The notes under the pieces: model-generated | What the model was told of the DNA's origin: nothing | The model's database searches: none | The model's input: the letters and a program-made list of their open reading frames with translations, nothing else | Shown: positions 1 through 5,825 of the stretch, piece by piece | Position numbering within the stretch: the stretch's first letter is position 1 | Layout of the letters: each line of letters begins with the position of its first letter | Made by a program: the position numbers and the translations under genes | NCBI GenBank assembly: GCA_025450405.1 | Contig: JANWHL010000266.1 | Coordinates: 1 to 6,683 of the forward strand | DNA from: Ktedonobacterales bacterium | GTDB lineage: Bacteria > Chloroflexota > Ktedonobacteria > Ktedonobacterales > JADMIN01 | Direction of reading: 5' to 3' | DNA length: 6,683 nt

Positions 1-453
1 CTGGCGATTCTCGGCGCCGTCGCGTTGGGTCTCGGCGCCGGGCTCTTCCTGCTGCTTCAGGGCCTGTTGTGCTTCGACTCGTGCCCGTCGAACGTTACGC
101 TTTCGGAGATCCAGTTCGCCGTCGAGACGTTGGGGCCGGGCATCCTACTGGCCACCGGCGCGTGGATCCTCGCGCGCTTCGCCGGCAGCGACGCGGGCGA
201 CACGGTGTGGCGGCGCCGCCTGAACGTGGCGCTGCTAGCGGCGGTCGTGGCGCTCGTCGTCGCGGTCGGCGCGCCCAGTGTGGCAATCGCCGCCCACGCC
301 TATAGCTCGCTCGTGCTCGGGGTCATTCTCGCCGCGGGGCTCGTCCTGGTGGCGTGGCCGCTGGTTACGCTCGTCGCCAGCTTCCGGATCAGCTCCCAGA
401 CGAAGGCGGACGGCAAGGTGGATGACGACGCGCCGGCGACCAGCACTCCGTGA
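1..453 (+). CDS. Multi-pass membrane protein, 5'-partial
   Basis: The reading frame is open from the first base of the window, so the true start probably lies upstream; a TTG at 25 is the only nearby in-window start and has no clear ribosome binding site. The 150 visible residues hold about four hydrophobic segments (roughly residues 1-23, 39-60, 75-98 and 102-127), with a short LCFDSCPS stretch holding two cysteines after the first segment. A basic loop WRRR follows segment two, and a polar, acidic tail (KADGKVDDDAPATSTP) ends the protein. This looks like a small integral membrane protein with its charged tail probably in the cytoplasm. I do not recognise a family and assign no function. It converges on the BON-domain gene with a 60-bp gap. 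The gap holds only a weak 5-bp stem (470-474 with 484-488), not a convincing terminator. Confidence 0.7.
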   Translation: MAILGAVALGLGAGLFLLLQGLLCFDSCPSNVTLSEIQFAVETLGPGILLATGAWILARFAGSDAGDTVWRRRLNVALLAAVVALVVAVGAPSVAIAAHAYSSLVLGVILAAGLVLVAWPLVTLVASFRISSQTKADGKVDDDAPATSTP

Positions 454-513
454 ACGCCGGTGGTCCCAACGACGAGGCGCACGCGTCGCTACGGCCCATT
501 GGCACACCGGGCT

Positions 514-1425
514 TCACACGGACGCGCGCACGGCCAAGCGGTTGACGACCCCACGCACGCCGGTGACACGCGCGGCGATATCCTCGGCCTGGCGGCGCGT
601 CGCGGCGTCGGGCGCCTCGCCGTGCAGGCTGATCAGCCCGTGCTCGGCCAGCGCGTGGACGTCCGTGATGCCCTTCGCGGCCAGCGCCCGCTCGACGGCG
701 TCGGTGAGCTGCTCGTCCACCAGGATGTGTTCGCCGACTTCGAGCACGCCAGCAGTCCCCTCCAGCGCCACAACCGCCGCCTGGGCGGACGTGGCCAGCT
801 CGGCGCGGCCGTGGACCGCAACGCGGCCGGCGTTGACCTCGAGCGTGAGCATGTGGCGCGCGCGGGCCGAAAGGACCGCCTGATCCACGACACTGGACGC
901 GATCCCCTCGAGAGTCGCGTCGGGCAGCCAGGGGGGCAGCTCACTGAGCTCGGCGGCACTGAGCCGGAGATCCATCGCCGCGCGAGTCTGACCGCCGCGC
1001 TCGACAAAGTCGCTCAGGACAATGGCCGAGGCGGGAACCACGGTGGGCCGCGCGCGCCGCGCGAGAGCGCCTTCGGTGGGGAAGACCACGAGGTGCGTGA
1101 GGCGCTCGGGCTCCTTAGGCTCGGTCCGCTCCGCGCGCGCGGCCAGCAGCGCCACCACGTCGTCGCCACGACCCAGCAGCAGGCCCAGCGCGGTATCGCG
1201 GCTCAGCACAAACGTGTCGGCCGGTATGGCGTCGAGTGGGGGCACCTTAGCCAGCGGCGTCACACTCCAGCCGTCCGCGGTGGCGGCCACCTGTAGGGCG
1301 ACGCACGCCTGATCGTCGGAGGTGACGTCGAGCACTGGGGGCGGCCAATCCGCGGGCTCGCCCTCGCGCTCGGGGCCTTCGCGCCGCAGAAAGAGATAGC
1401 GAACCGGACCACTGGCGGCGGCCAT
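514..1425 (-). CDS. PRC-barrel-like / BON domain protein
   Basis: The 303-residue protein has no signal peptide or membrane segment. Residues about 110-167 (LTHLVVF, then VVPASAI, then LRLSAAELSELPPW) resemble the second half of PRC-barrel/DUF2171-type domains. The C-terminal part holds two BON-type repeats: a degenerate one near 173-236 and a clear one at 240-301, with LTDAVERAL, GLISLHGEA and the ending VTGVRGVVNRLAV, the usual glycine-hydrophobic signature. BON domains are known in periplasmic and envelope-stress proteins and are thought to bind phospholipids or other ligands. Without an export signal the location is uncertain. The start is supported by AAAGGAT at 1432-1438, six bases upstream of the ATG. 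Stop is TGA. The 290-bp upstream region carries tandem repeats and a possible -10 box. A cytoplasmic structural or sensor role is only an inference. Confidence 0.8.
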   Translation of the reverse strand: MAAASGPVRYLFLRREGPEREGEPADWPPPVLDVTSDDQACVALQVAATADGWSVTPLAKVPPLDAIPADTFVLSRDTALGLLLGRGDDVVALLAARAERTEPKEPERLTHLVVFPTEGALARRARPTVVPASAIVLSDFVERGGQTRAAMDLRLSAAELSELPPWLPDATLEGIASSVVDQAVLSARARHMLTLEVNAGRVAVHGRAELATSAQAAVVALEGTAGVLEVGEHILVDEQLTDAVERALAAKGITDVHALAEHGLISLHGEAPDAATRRQAEDIAARVTGVRGVVNRLAVRASV

Positions 1426-1561
1426 GGGGGGATCCTTTCAAGGTCGGTCAGCGGGAGAGCAAGCGGTCCGAGGCGAGTTGGGGTCTGGGCGGTACCGTCG
1501 GCGCGCGCCGTGGATGGTGCTCGACTCGCGCGACGGCGGTCGTCTCAGCACTCCCCGCCTA

Positions 1562-1567
1562 ATTGTA
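1562..1567 (-). promoter_or_regulatory. Possible -10 box upstream of the BON gene
   Basis: Read on the minus strand, the sequence is TACAAT, five of six matches to TATAAT, in an AT-rich patch within very GC-rich DNA. It lies about 135 bp upstream of the BON gene start. No good -35 hexamer is visible 16-18 bp upstream, so this is only a candidate. Confidence 0.25.
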
Positions 1568-1618
1568 TCGCGTTTGCCCGATGTTGCGCAGCCCCGATCA
1601 CAGGCCACGGGACACGAG

Positions 1619-1667
1619 GTCACGCGGTAACGTGGTCACGCGGTAACGTGGTCACGCGGGCAAGGTG
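1619..1667. repeat. 16-bp tandem repeat, 2 perfect copies plus one diverged
   Basis: The unit GTCACGCGGTAACGTG occurs perfectly at 1619-1634 and 1635-1650, followed by a decayed copy at 1651-1667 (GTCACGCGGGCAAGGTG). Each perfect unit contains an inverted pair, CACG-N6-CGTG. The array lies about 50 bp beyond the methyltransferase stop and about 195 bp upstream of the BON gene start, so it could be an operator array for the BON gene. It could also be a neutral short tandem duplication. Confidence 0.75.
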
Positions 1668-1715
1668 GCGCGGTGAAACCCGCGAGTGAGGACGGACGGA
1701 AGCGGCGCCTGATGG

Positions 1716-2465
1716 CTAGGGCCGTGTCGCGACAACGGCGACCCAACCGGGAGCATCGGGCGGGGGCGGCTCGGCGCTGGTGGAGACATCGCGCACGATG
1801 TAGCCGGCCGCCTCGACAAGAGCGCGAGCTTCATCGGGGGTGTAGTACGCGAAGAAGCGTCGGGCACCGGGGAGATTGTCGTGCTCGTAGTCTATGTAGC
1901 GCTGCTCGGGGCCGTCGCCAGCGAGCTTGAGGAAGACGACGAGGGGCGCGCCCGGACGGGAGACGCGCGCGAGCTCGGCCACGGCGCGCGGGGCCACGGG
2001 GCGGGGCAGGTGCAGCAGCGATGCCGAGCACCACACGCCGCGGCAGCACGCATCGGGCAACTCCAGTCGCCGGAGGTCCATCAGGGCGTAGCGGATCGCG
2101 CCAGCGGGGAGGCGGCGCGCGGTCCACACGGCGGCTTCGTCCAGCATCCCCTGTGAGAGATCCACGGCCAACACGGGCAGGATCCGGGCGGCCAGCGCGC
2201 GCGCGTCGCGGCCCGAGCCGCAGCCAGCGTCCAGCACGGGGATAGCGGCAAGAAAGTCGTCGAGCTCGGAATCGGGCTCGGGGAACGGAAGGGCATCCCA
2301 GCGCGCGGCCTCTGGCGCTGCCTCGAGCAACTCGACGAAGAGGTCCATGCGCGACCGCCAGAACGGCTGGGATGCCGCGTTGCGCTTGGCGTAATTCTTG
2401 GCGGCGCGGTCGTAGGTCGCCACGGTCTCTTCAGTCGCCTGCGCGAAGCGCGGATCACTAGCCAT
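1716..2465 (-). CDS. Class I SAM-dependent methyltransferase
   Basis: The 249-residue protein has the Rossmann-type methyltransferase signature: motif I VLDAGCGSGRDA at residues 77-88 (SAM-binding glycine loop), an acidic residue ending strand 2 at D102 (AVDLS), a motif II-like MDLRRLELPD at 129-138, and WCSASLLHLPRP at 145-156, where small-molecule methyltransferases of the UbiE/methyltransf_11 type have their post-II hydrophobic segment. The N-terminal helix carries ATYDRAAKNYAKRN, typical of these enzymes (xYDxxAxxY). The substrate cannot be read from the sequence; a small molecule is more likely than DNA or rRNA because no target-recognition motif is visible. The start is supported by GAGAGGGG at 2472-2479, six bases upstream of the ATG. 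Stop is TAG. It is divergent from the PRC-barrel gene and stands alone, so its pathway cannot be inferred from neighbours. Confidence 0.9.
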   Translation of the reverse strand: MASDPRFAQATEETVATYDRAAKNYAKRNAASQPFWRSRMDLFVELLEAAPEAARWDALPFPEPDSELDDFLAAIPVLDAGCGSGRDARALAARILPVLAVDLSQGMLDEAAVWTARRLPAGAIRYALMDLRRLELPDACCRGVWCSASLLHLPRPVAPRAVAELARVSRPGAPLVVFLKLAGDGPEQRYIDYEHDNLPGARRFFAYYTPDEARALVEAAGYIVRDVSTSAEPPPPDAPGWVAVVATRP

Positions 2466-2531
2466 GTGTTGCCCCTCTCAGACGTCCAGGGTGGTGGAGC
2501 GACGTGCGGTGTGTCGTGCCGTCGCCGGTGT

Positions 2532-2592
2532 GCGCATGTCCGCCCTCGCAACTATGCCACCGCCGCGACGCGGTGGGCAAGGGCGGATGCGC
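2532..2592. promoter_or_regulatory. Large imperfect inverted repeat (bulged hairpin)
   Basis: GCGCAT (2532-2537) pairs with ATGCGC (2587-2592). After a 2-nt bulge, CCGCCCT (2540-2546) pairs with AGGGCGG (2580-2586). After an 8-nt one-sided bulge, TGCC-ACCGC (2555-2563) pairs with GCGGT-G-GGCA (2570-2579), with a single bulged G and the loop CGCGAC. In all 22 base pairs form a long bulged stem. It lies between divergent genes, about 130 bp before the PRC-barrel start and 67 bp before the methyltransferase start. It could be a leader RNA structure for either gene or a protein-binding dyad. High GC content raises the chance background, but the nested layout is more ordered than expected. Confidence 0.55.
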
Positions 2593-2721
2593 GAGGGCCT
2601 GGGCCCCCACGCGAGGGCGCTACGACGCGGCCATGGCATGGATGCTGCGTGCGCCCGAATGGATGGGTCATCCGGAGGTTGGATGGCGCGCAAGGTTTGG
2701 TCGTGTGGGAGGGAGGCGCGG

Positions 2722-3663
2722 ATGAGCGCCGGGAACGAGACACGCGATTCCGACGTTCGTGGCGGCGTCCATGAGGGCGTGGGACACGACATGGACACGT
2801 GGGACGAGCGGGGCCACACCCCCAGCGACGCGTGGCGCGCCGAGCGACTACTCGGTCGTGGTGTGGTGGATGTCCGGCGCGTTGAACGTGTGGGCGAGAT
2901 CGCGGACCTGGCGTTTGATCCAGGGACGAGCCAGCTCGTCGGCCTGCTGGTGCGCCCAGGTGGCACAGAGGGACCCCTGGCGACACTGCGGCGCGCGCTC
3001 GGGGACGCTGGCACGCGCTTCATCTCGGTGAACGAGGTCGTGGCATTGAACGGCGAAGTGGTCACGGCCGATCCGCGGCCGCAACCGGGGTGGGCGGATC
3101 GGCTCGCGGAGGTGCCACGCCTGAGCCGGGCACGCGGGCTGGCGGTGGTGACGTTGCGCGGGCAACGGCTGGGCACGCTCGCTGACCTGCTGCTGGACGG
3201 CGAAGGGCGCCAGATCGTCGGCTATGTGGTCGCTCCTGGTGGTCACGGCGCGGCGCCGGTGCGTGCGCGCCGGTGGCCGTGGATAGTCGAACCCGAAGTA
3301 GATGCCTCGAGCGGCGCGACGACGGCCGATGGCGAGGCGAATGGGCGCGAAGGTGGCGCTGGCACGGCGCGGGAGAATGCCGGCACGCGGCCCCTGTTAG
3401 TGTCGTCGGCCCCCAGCGTGCGAGTGGGCCGCGACCTAGTGCTGGTCACGGAGGGCGCGTCGACGGTGGACGCGCAATTGAACACGGCACCCGCCGCTGA
3501 GCGCGCCGGCCCCATCGGGCCGGCGGAGCGCTATGAGGCGCGGGCGGGCGATGGCACCGCGCTTGATCTGGCCCGGCCGGACGACGATCAGCCGACCTGG
3601 CCGACGGGACAGGGGCCGTGGTGGCGGGTGAATGAGGCCCCAGCCCCGCCCGCGGCGCATTGA
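2722..3663 (+). CDS. Tandem PRC-barrel domain protein
   Basis: The 313-residue protein has a charged N-terminal tail of about 40 residues, then two PRC-barrel units. The first spans about 41-118 (LLGRGVVDV, RVGEIADLAFDPGTSQLVGLLVRPGG, then FISVNEVVALNGEVV). The second starts at about 136 (ARGLAVVTLRGQRLGTLADLLLDGEGRQIVGYVVAPGG) and is completed by LLVSSAPSVRVGRDLVLV at 225-242 after a Gly/Ala/charged insertion (about 190-222). A polar, proline-rich tail follows. PRC-barrels occur in RimM and photosynthetic reaction-centre H subunits; free-standing versions are small beta-barrels that bind proteins or RNA. No membrane segment is present. The chosen start has GGGAGGGAGG at 2707-2716, five bases upstream. 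An in-frame ATG at 2683 behind GGAGG is a credible alternative (326 residues). The frame is open further upstream to 2464, but that part looks like translated spacer. Confidence 0.8.
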   Translation: MSAGNETRDSDVRGGVHEGVGHDMDTWDERGHTPSDAWRAERLLGRGVVDVRRVERVGEIADLAFDPGTSQLVGLLVRPGGTEGPLATLRRALGDAGTRFISVNEVVALNGEVVTADPRPQPGWADRLAEVPRLSRARGLAVVTLRGQRLGTLADLLLDGEGRQIVGYVVAPGGHGAAPVRARRWPWIVEPEVDASSGATTADGEANGREGGAGTARENAGTRPLLVSSAPSVRVGRDLVLVTEGASTVDAQLNTAPAAERAGPIGPAERYEARAGDGTALDLARPDDDQPTWPTGQGPWWRVNEAPAPPAAH

Positions 3664-3717
3664 CGCGCGCATCACTCGCATCACTTTATGATTGACGGGA
3701 GACGTGGGCGAGGCCGG

Positions 3718-4455
3718 CTAGTGCCGCTGCGCCTCCTCGGGCTCCTCCACGCTGGTCGCGGGGGGGCGCGTGCGCGTCCCGGACGCTCCCGCTTCGGAGC
3801 CGTTGCGCTGGTGATTGCGCCGCCGCAGATACATGCCACCGGCAAACGCCACCGCCATCGCGATCAGCAGAATCAGGAGCAGGAGGAGCAGCGTGTACAC
3901 GGAGGCGACATCCACCAGACCCGAGATCGCCAGCGCGATGAGGCCAAAGTGACGGTAGATGAACATCCCAAGCCAGAAGTACACCGATGACCAGATGAGC
4001 GCGGAGATGGCATCGGCGGGCGCGTAGACGCGGTAGGGAATGTTGGAAAGGCCGGCCACCACTGAGGTAGGGATGCGCAGGCCGGGGATCAGCCGTCCCC
4101 AGACGATGGCGATCGGGCCATGCCGATTCATCCACCCTTCCATCCGGCGCACGCGCTCGGGCTTTAGCAAGAGGTAGCGACCATAGCGGTCGAGCAGGGG
4201 CCGGCCGCCGCGGCGCATGACGGAATAGAGGATGGACGAGCCCAGGAAAACGCTCAAGCTGGCCGTGGCCAGGACGCCGACGGTGTAGAGTGGGGTCCTG
4301 CCGTGGTGCGTGCCAGCCAGGGCCACCAGTGTGTCGCCGGGGACAGGCAACGGCACCCCCGCCTCTTCGACCAGCAGGAGGATGAAGAGGGTGGGGAACT
4401 CGTGGGCGAGGTAGAAGGTGATGAGTTGATTGGCCAGGTCCTGCAGCATGGGCAT
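3718..4455 (-). CDS. DedA-family (SNARE-associated/VTT) membrane protein
   Basis: With the start used here the protein has 245 residues. It shows the DedA/VTT hallmarks: EEAGVPLPVPGDTLVALAG near residues 30-48 (the E...P.PG(D/E) re-entrant motif) and GRLIPGLRIPTSVVAG near 120-135 (the G-R-x-x-P-G-x-R motif with the functional arginines). Hydrophobic segments lie near 21-30, 56-80, 112-122, 148-167, 170-182 and 186-208, and the tail after RRRN is polar. DedA proteins are half-transporter-like carriers tied to lipid recycling and membrane-potential maintenance. The exact substrate here is unknown. ATG 4455 has GAGG at 4461-4464 with 5-nt spacing; a GTG at 4461 would add two residues but sits too close to its ribosome binding site. 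Stop is TAG. It converges on the PRC-barrel gene (54 bp) and diverges from tatA. Confidence 0.92.
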   Translation of the reverse strand: MPMLQDLANQLITFYLAHEFPTLFILLLVEEAGVPLPVPGDTLVALAGTHHGRTPLYTVGVLATASLSVFLGSSILYSVMRRGGRPLLDRYGRYLLLKPERVRRMEGWMNRHGPIAIVWGRLIPGLRIPTSVVAGLSNIPYRVYAPADAISALIWSSVYFWLGMFIYRHFGLIALAISGLVDVASVYTLLLLLLILLIAMAVAFAGGMYLRRRNHQRNGSEAGASGTRTRPPATSVEEPEEAQRH

Positions 4456-4647
4456 GGTCACCTCACCTCACCAGGGTGTCGAGCGGCACGATGGGCTGTT
4501 CGGCGGTGTCCGAGGCCGTGCGTGATCCAGCGCGCAGTATCTACGCGATGCGAGCGCGATATCGGTGGTGGTAGTGTGACCAGCGGACAGTCGCCATCGG
4601 CCATCGAGAGGGCACGGCGATAGTATGCCACGACATCCGGGACTACG

Positions 4648-4684
4648 TCACGTCCGGAGTCGGAGAGGGGACTTCCGGCGGTGA
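4648..4684. promoter_or_regulatory. Imperfect hairpin upstream of tatA
   Basis: TCAC (4648-4651) pairs with GTGA (4681-4684). After a 2x2 internal loop, CCGGA-GTC (4654-4661) pairs with GACTTCCGG (4670-4678) with one bulged base, giving 12 pairs in all. The loop is purine-rich on the plus strand (GGAGAGGG). It lies in the spacer between divergent dedA and tatA, so it could be an operator or a leader structure of the dedA transcript. No U-tract follows, so it is not a standard terminator. Confidence 0.45.
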
Positions 4685-4738
4685 GACGGGGTTGCGGGCG
4701 TGGTCGCGTTGACCGCGGCGCGATTGGCGCGCAGGGAG

Positions 4739-4744
4739 TACAAT
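4739..4744 (+). promoter_or_regulatory. Possible -10 box for tatA
   Basis: TACAAT matches five of six positions of the -10 consensus and lies about 140 bp upstream of tatA. A TTGACC hexamer at 4709-4714 looks like a -35 but is 24 bp away, too far for the usual sigma-70 spacing, so either the pair is accidental or the true -35 is weak. Confidence 0.25.
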
Positions 4745-4842
4745 GAGGGCTAGACGTGTCGGGCGACCTGATACGAGCGGGACCATCGCGAGCGTCCCGA
4801 AGGCGACCCACGACACCAGCCGGGCACATCCGAGCTGGCCCG

Positions 4843-4854
4843 GCGTCCGGACGC
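4843..4854. promoter_or_regulatory. 12-bp perfect palindrome in the tatA leader
   Basis: GCGTCCGGACGC is its own reverse complement. It is flanked by GGCC on both sides (4837-4840 and 4856-4859), which could extend the dyad across a small asymmetric loop. It ends 30 bp before the tatA start codon, so it could be an operator for a dimeric regulator. As RNA, a perfect palindrome leaves no loop, which favours a DNA-binding role. Confidence 0.45.
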
Positions 4855-4884
4855 AGGCCGCGGGCACCGCGCAAGGGGGGCAGC

Positions 4885-5247
4885 ATGCCATTCGTCGGTC
4901 ACATTCCCGAGATCCTCATTCTGCTGCTGATCGCCCTCCTGGTCTTCGGTCCAAAGCGCATGATCGAAATGGGATCCTCGCTCGGCAAGGCTTTCCGCGA
5001 GCTGCGCGAGGCGACGAAGGACATCCCCGGAATGAATCGGGTGAATAGCCTGGGCGGCCTGCTGGACAACTCCCCGTCGCCCGCCCGGCGCACGCCGCTC
5101 GCCAACCTGAGCCAGATGGCGCAGCAGTTGGGGATCGACGCTGAAGATGCGTCGGCGGCGGCCCCGAGCGCCGCGCCGCCAGTGGGCGGCACTACGCCGG
5201 CCGTGGAGGGCTCGGTCGAGCGCGTGGAGGAGCACTCGGCCGAATGA
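4885..5247 (+). CDS. tatA: Sec-independent translocase subunit TatA
   Basis: The 120-residue protein starts with MPFVGHIPEILILLLIALLVFGPKRM. It has a short periplasmic end with the conserved polar glutamate (E9) entering a single membrane helix (about 9-21), the FGP hinge (21-23), then the amphipathic helix GSSLGKAFRELREATKD (30-46) and a disordered polar tail. TatA oligomers form the conducting element of the twin-arginine pathway, which exports folded proteins. The FGPK hinge and GxxLGKAxRE helix fit TatA/TatE better than TatB. No tatC is visible here, so the partner must be encoded elsewhere. AAGGGGGG at 4873-4880 lies 4 nt before the ATG. The frame is open upstream to 4756, but that part is arginine-rich spacer and would bury the N-terminus. 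Stop is TGA, and the gene converges on usp with 12 bp between stop codons. Confidence 0.93.
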   Translation: MPFVGHIPEILILLLIALLVFGPKRMIEMGSSLGKAFRELREATKDIPGMNRVNSLGGLLDNSPSPARRTPLANLSQMAQQLGIDAEDASAAAPSAAPPVGGTTPAVEGSVERVEEHSAE

Positions 5248-5251
5248 GAGG

Positions 5252-5269
5252 GCGTCGGCCTACCGACGC
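5252..5269. terminator. GC-rich hairpin between convergent tatA and usp
   Basis: GCGTCGG (5252-5258) pairs perfectly with CCGACGC (5263-5269) around a 4-nt loop, CCTA. The loop contains the usp stop codon (5260-5262, read TAG on the minus strand). It sits 5 bp after the tatA stop. Placement between two converging genes suits a bidirectional terminator, but no T-tract follows on either strand, so intrinsic termination would be weak. Confidence 0.45.
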
Positions 5270-5748
5270 GAGCGGACATCGAACGGGGTGACCGCGGGCG
5301 CACCGACGCGCTCGCGCAGCAGGAGCACGGGCACCGCGGCGCGCTGGGCCACGTGAGTCGACATGTGCCAGCGCATCCACCGCATCAGTCGAGCGCGCGT
5401 ATGGGCGCACAGCACGATCAGGTCGGCATGGTACTCGTGCGCGATCGCCAGGATCGTAGCCGCCACCGGGCCGCCGATGACGGCGGTGAACACCGAAAGG
5501 CCATCCAGAATGTCGCCGCGCGCGAGATCCGCGAGGTACGCGGAGGCCGCCGCGGCGGAGGTGTCCATCTCGTCGACGTCATGGGCCCGCCCGTCGCCAT
5601 GATCGGCGTCCGTGTACCACGGCGGCATGCGGACCACCCGTAGCAGGATGACCACGCCACGCGAGGCGCGTGCCAGGCGCGCCGCAACAGGGACGGCGGC
5701 CTCGGCGGCCGGCGAGCCATCCAGCGGGACCAAGATCCTACGGAACAT
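5260..5748 (-). CDS. Universal stress protein, UspA family
   Basis: The 162-residue protein begins MFRRILVPLDGSPAAEAAVPVAARLA, the usual first strand and helix of the UspA fold with the conserved aspartate of LVPLDGS. The middle holds HADLIVLCAH and the end AAVPVLLLRE, the last strand. The ATP-binding signature G-2x-G-9x-G-(S/T) is missing: the segment reads CAHTRARLMRWMRWHMSTHVAQ with no glycines, so nucleotide binding is doubtful and the protein may belong to the non-ATP-binding class. Usp proteins are cytoplasmic dimers induced by stress or growth arrest. ATG 5748 has GAGGGGGG at 5755-5762 with 6-nt spacing; a GTG at 5751 is the alternative. It lies about 77 bp downstream of the DsbA-like selenoprotein gene on the same strand and may be co-transcribed with it. 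Confidence 0.9.
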   Translation of the reverse strand: MFRRILVPLDGSPAAEAAVPVAARLARASRGVVILLRVVRMPPWYTDADHGDGRAHDVDEMDTSAAAASAYLADLARGDILDGLSVFTAVIGGPVAATILAIAHEYHADLIVLCAHTRARLMRWMRWHMSTHVAQRAAVPVLLLRERVGAPAVTPFDVRSRR

Positions 5749-5825
5749 CACTCACCCCCCTCTCCCTGTACAACGTCGCGATGGAGACGAATGTCGACGC
5801 ACGCCTCCCCACCGCCGCCCCAGCC

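Larger units (their letters stand above)
4456..4884. other. Gene-free divergent spacer between dedA and tatA
   Basis: No convincing gene lies in this 429-bp stretch. Frames open across it on both strands give arginine/proline-rich translations typical of shadows in GC-rich DNA. It should hold the promoters of both flanking genes. Structure seen: an 8-bp palindrome CGATATCG at 4557-4564; a hairpin at 4648-4684; a TTGACC hexamer at 4709-4714; a TACAAT box at 4739-4744; a 6-bp stem CGGGAC/GTCCCG (4778-4783 with 4794-4799); and a 12-bp palindrome at 4843-4854. Confidence 0.6.

Noticed and set aside
460..1296. Long plus-strand open frame opposite the BON-domain gene
   Set aside because: It is rich in Arg, Gly, His and Gln with no domain pattern; the opposite strand has clear BON motifs and a ribosome binding site.
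2464..2721. N-terminal extension of the PRC-barrel protein to ATG 2464
   Set aside because: The extra 86 residues are Arg/Met/Cys-rich translated spacer overlapping the methyltransferase start; better ribosome binding sites precede 2722 and 2683.
4709..4744. TTGACC and TACAAT as a canonical sigma-70 promoter for tatA
   Set aside because: The 24-bp spacing is well outside the 16-19 bp range.
4756..4884. Upstream extension of tatA
   Set aside because: TatA needs its membrane helix at the N-terminus; the extension is basic spacer, and AAGGGGGG marks ATG 4885.
4458..4886. 142-codon minus-strand open frame in the dedA/tatA spacer
   Set aside because: Arg/Pro/His-rich with no motif; it overlaps the start of tatA and the dedA leader.
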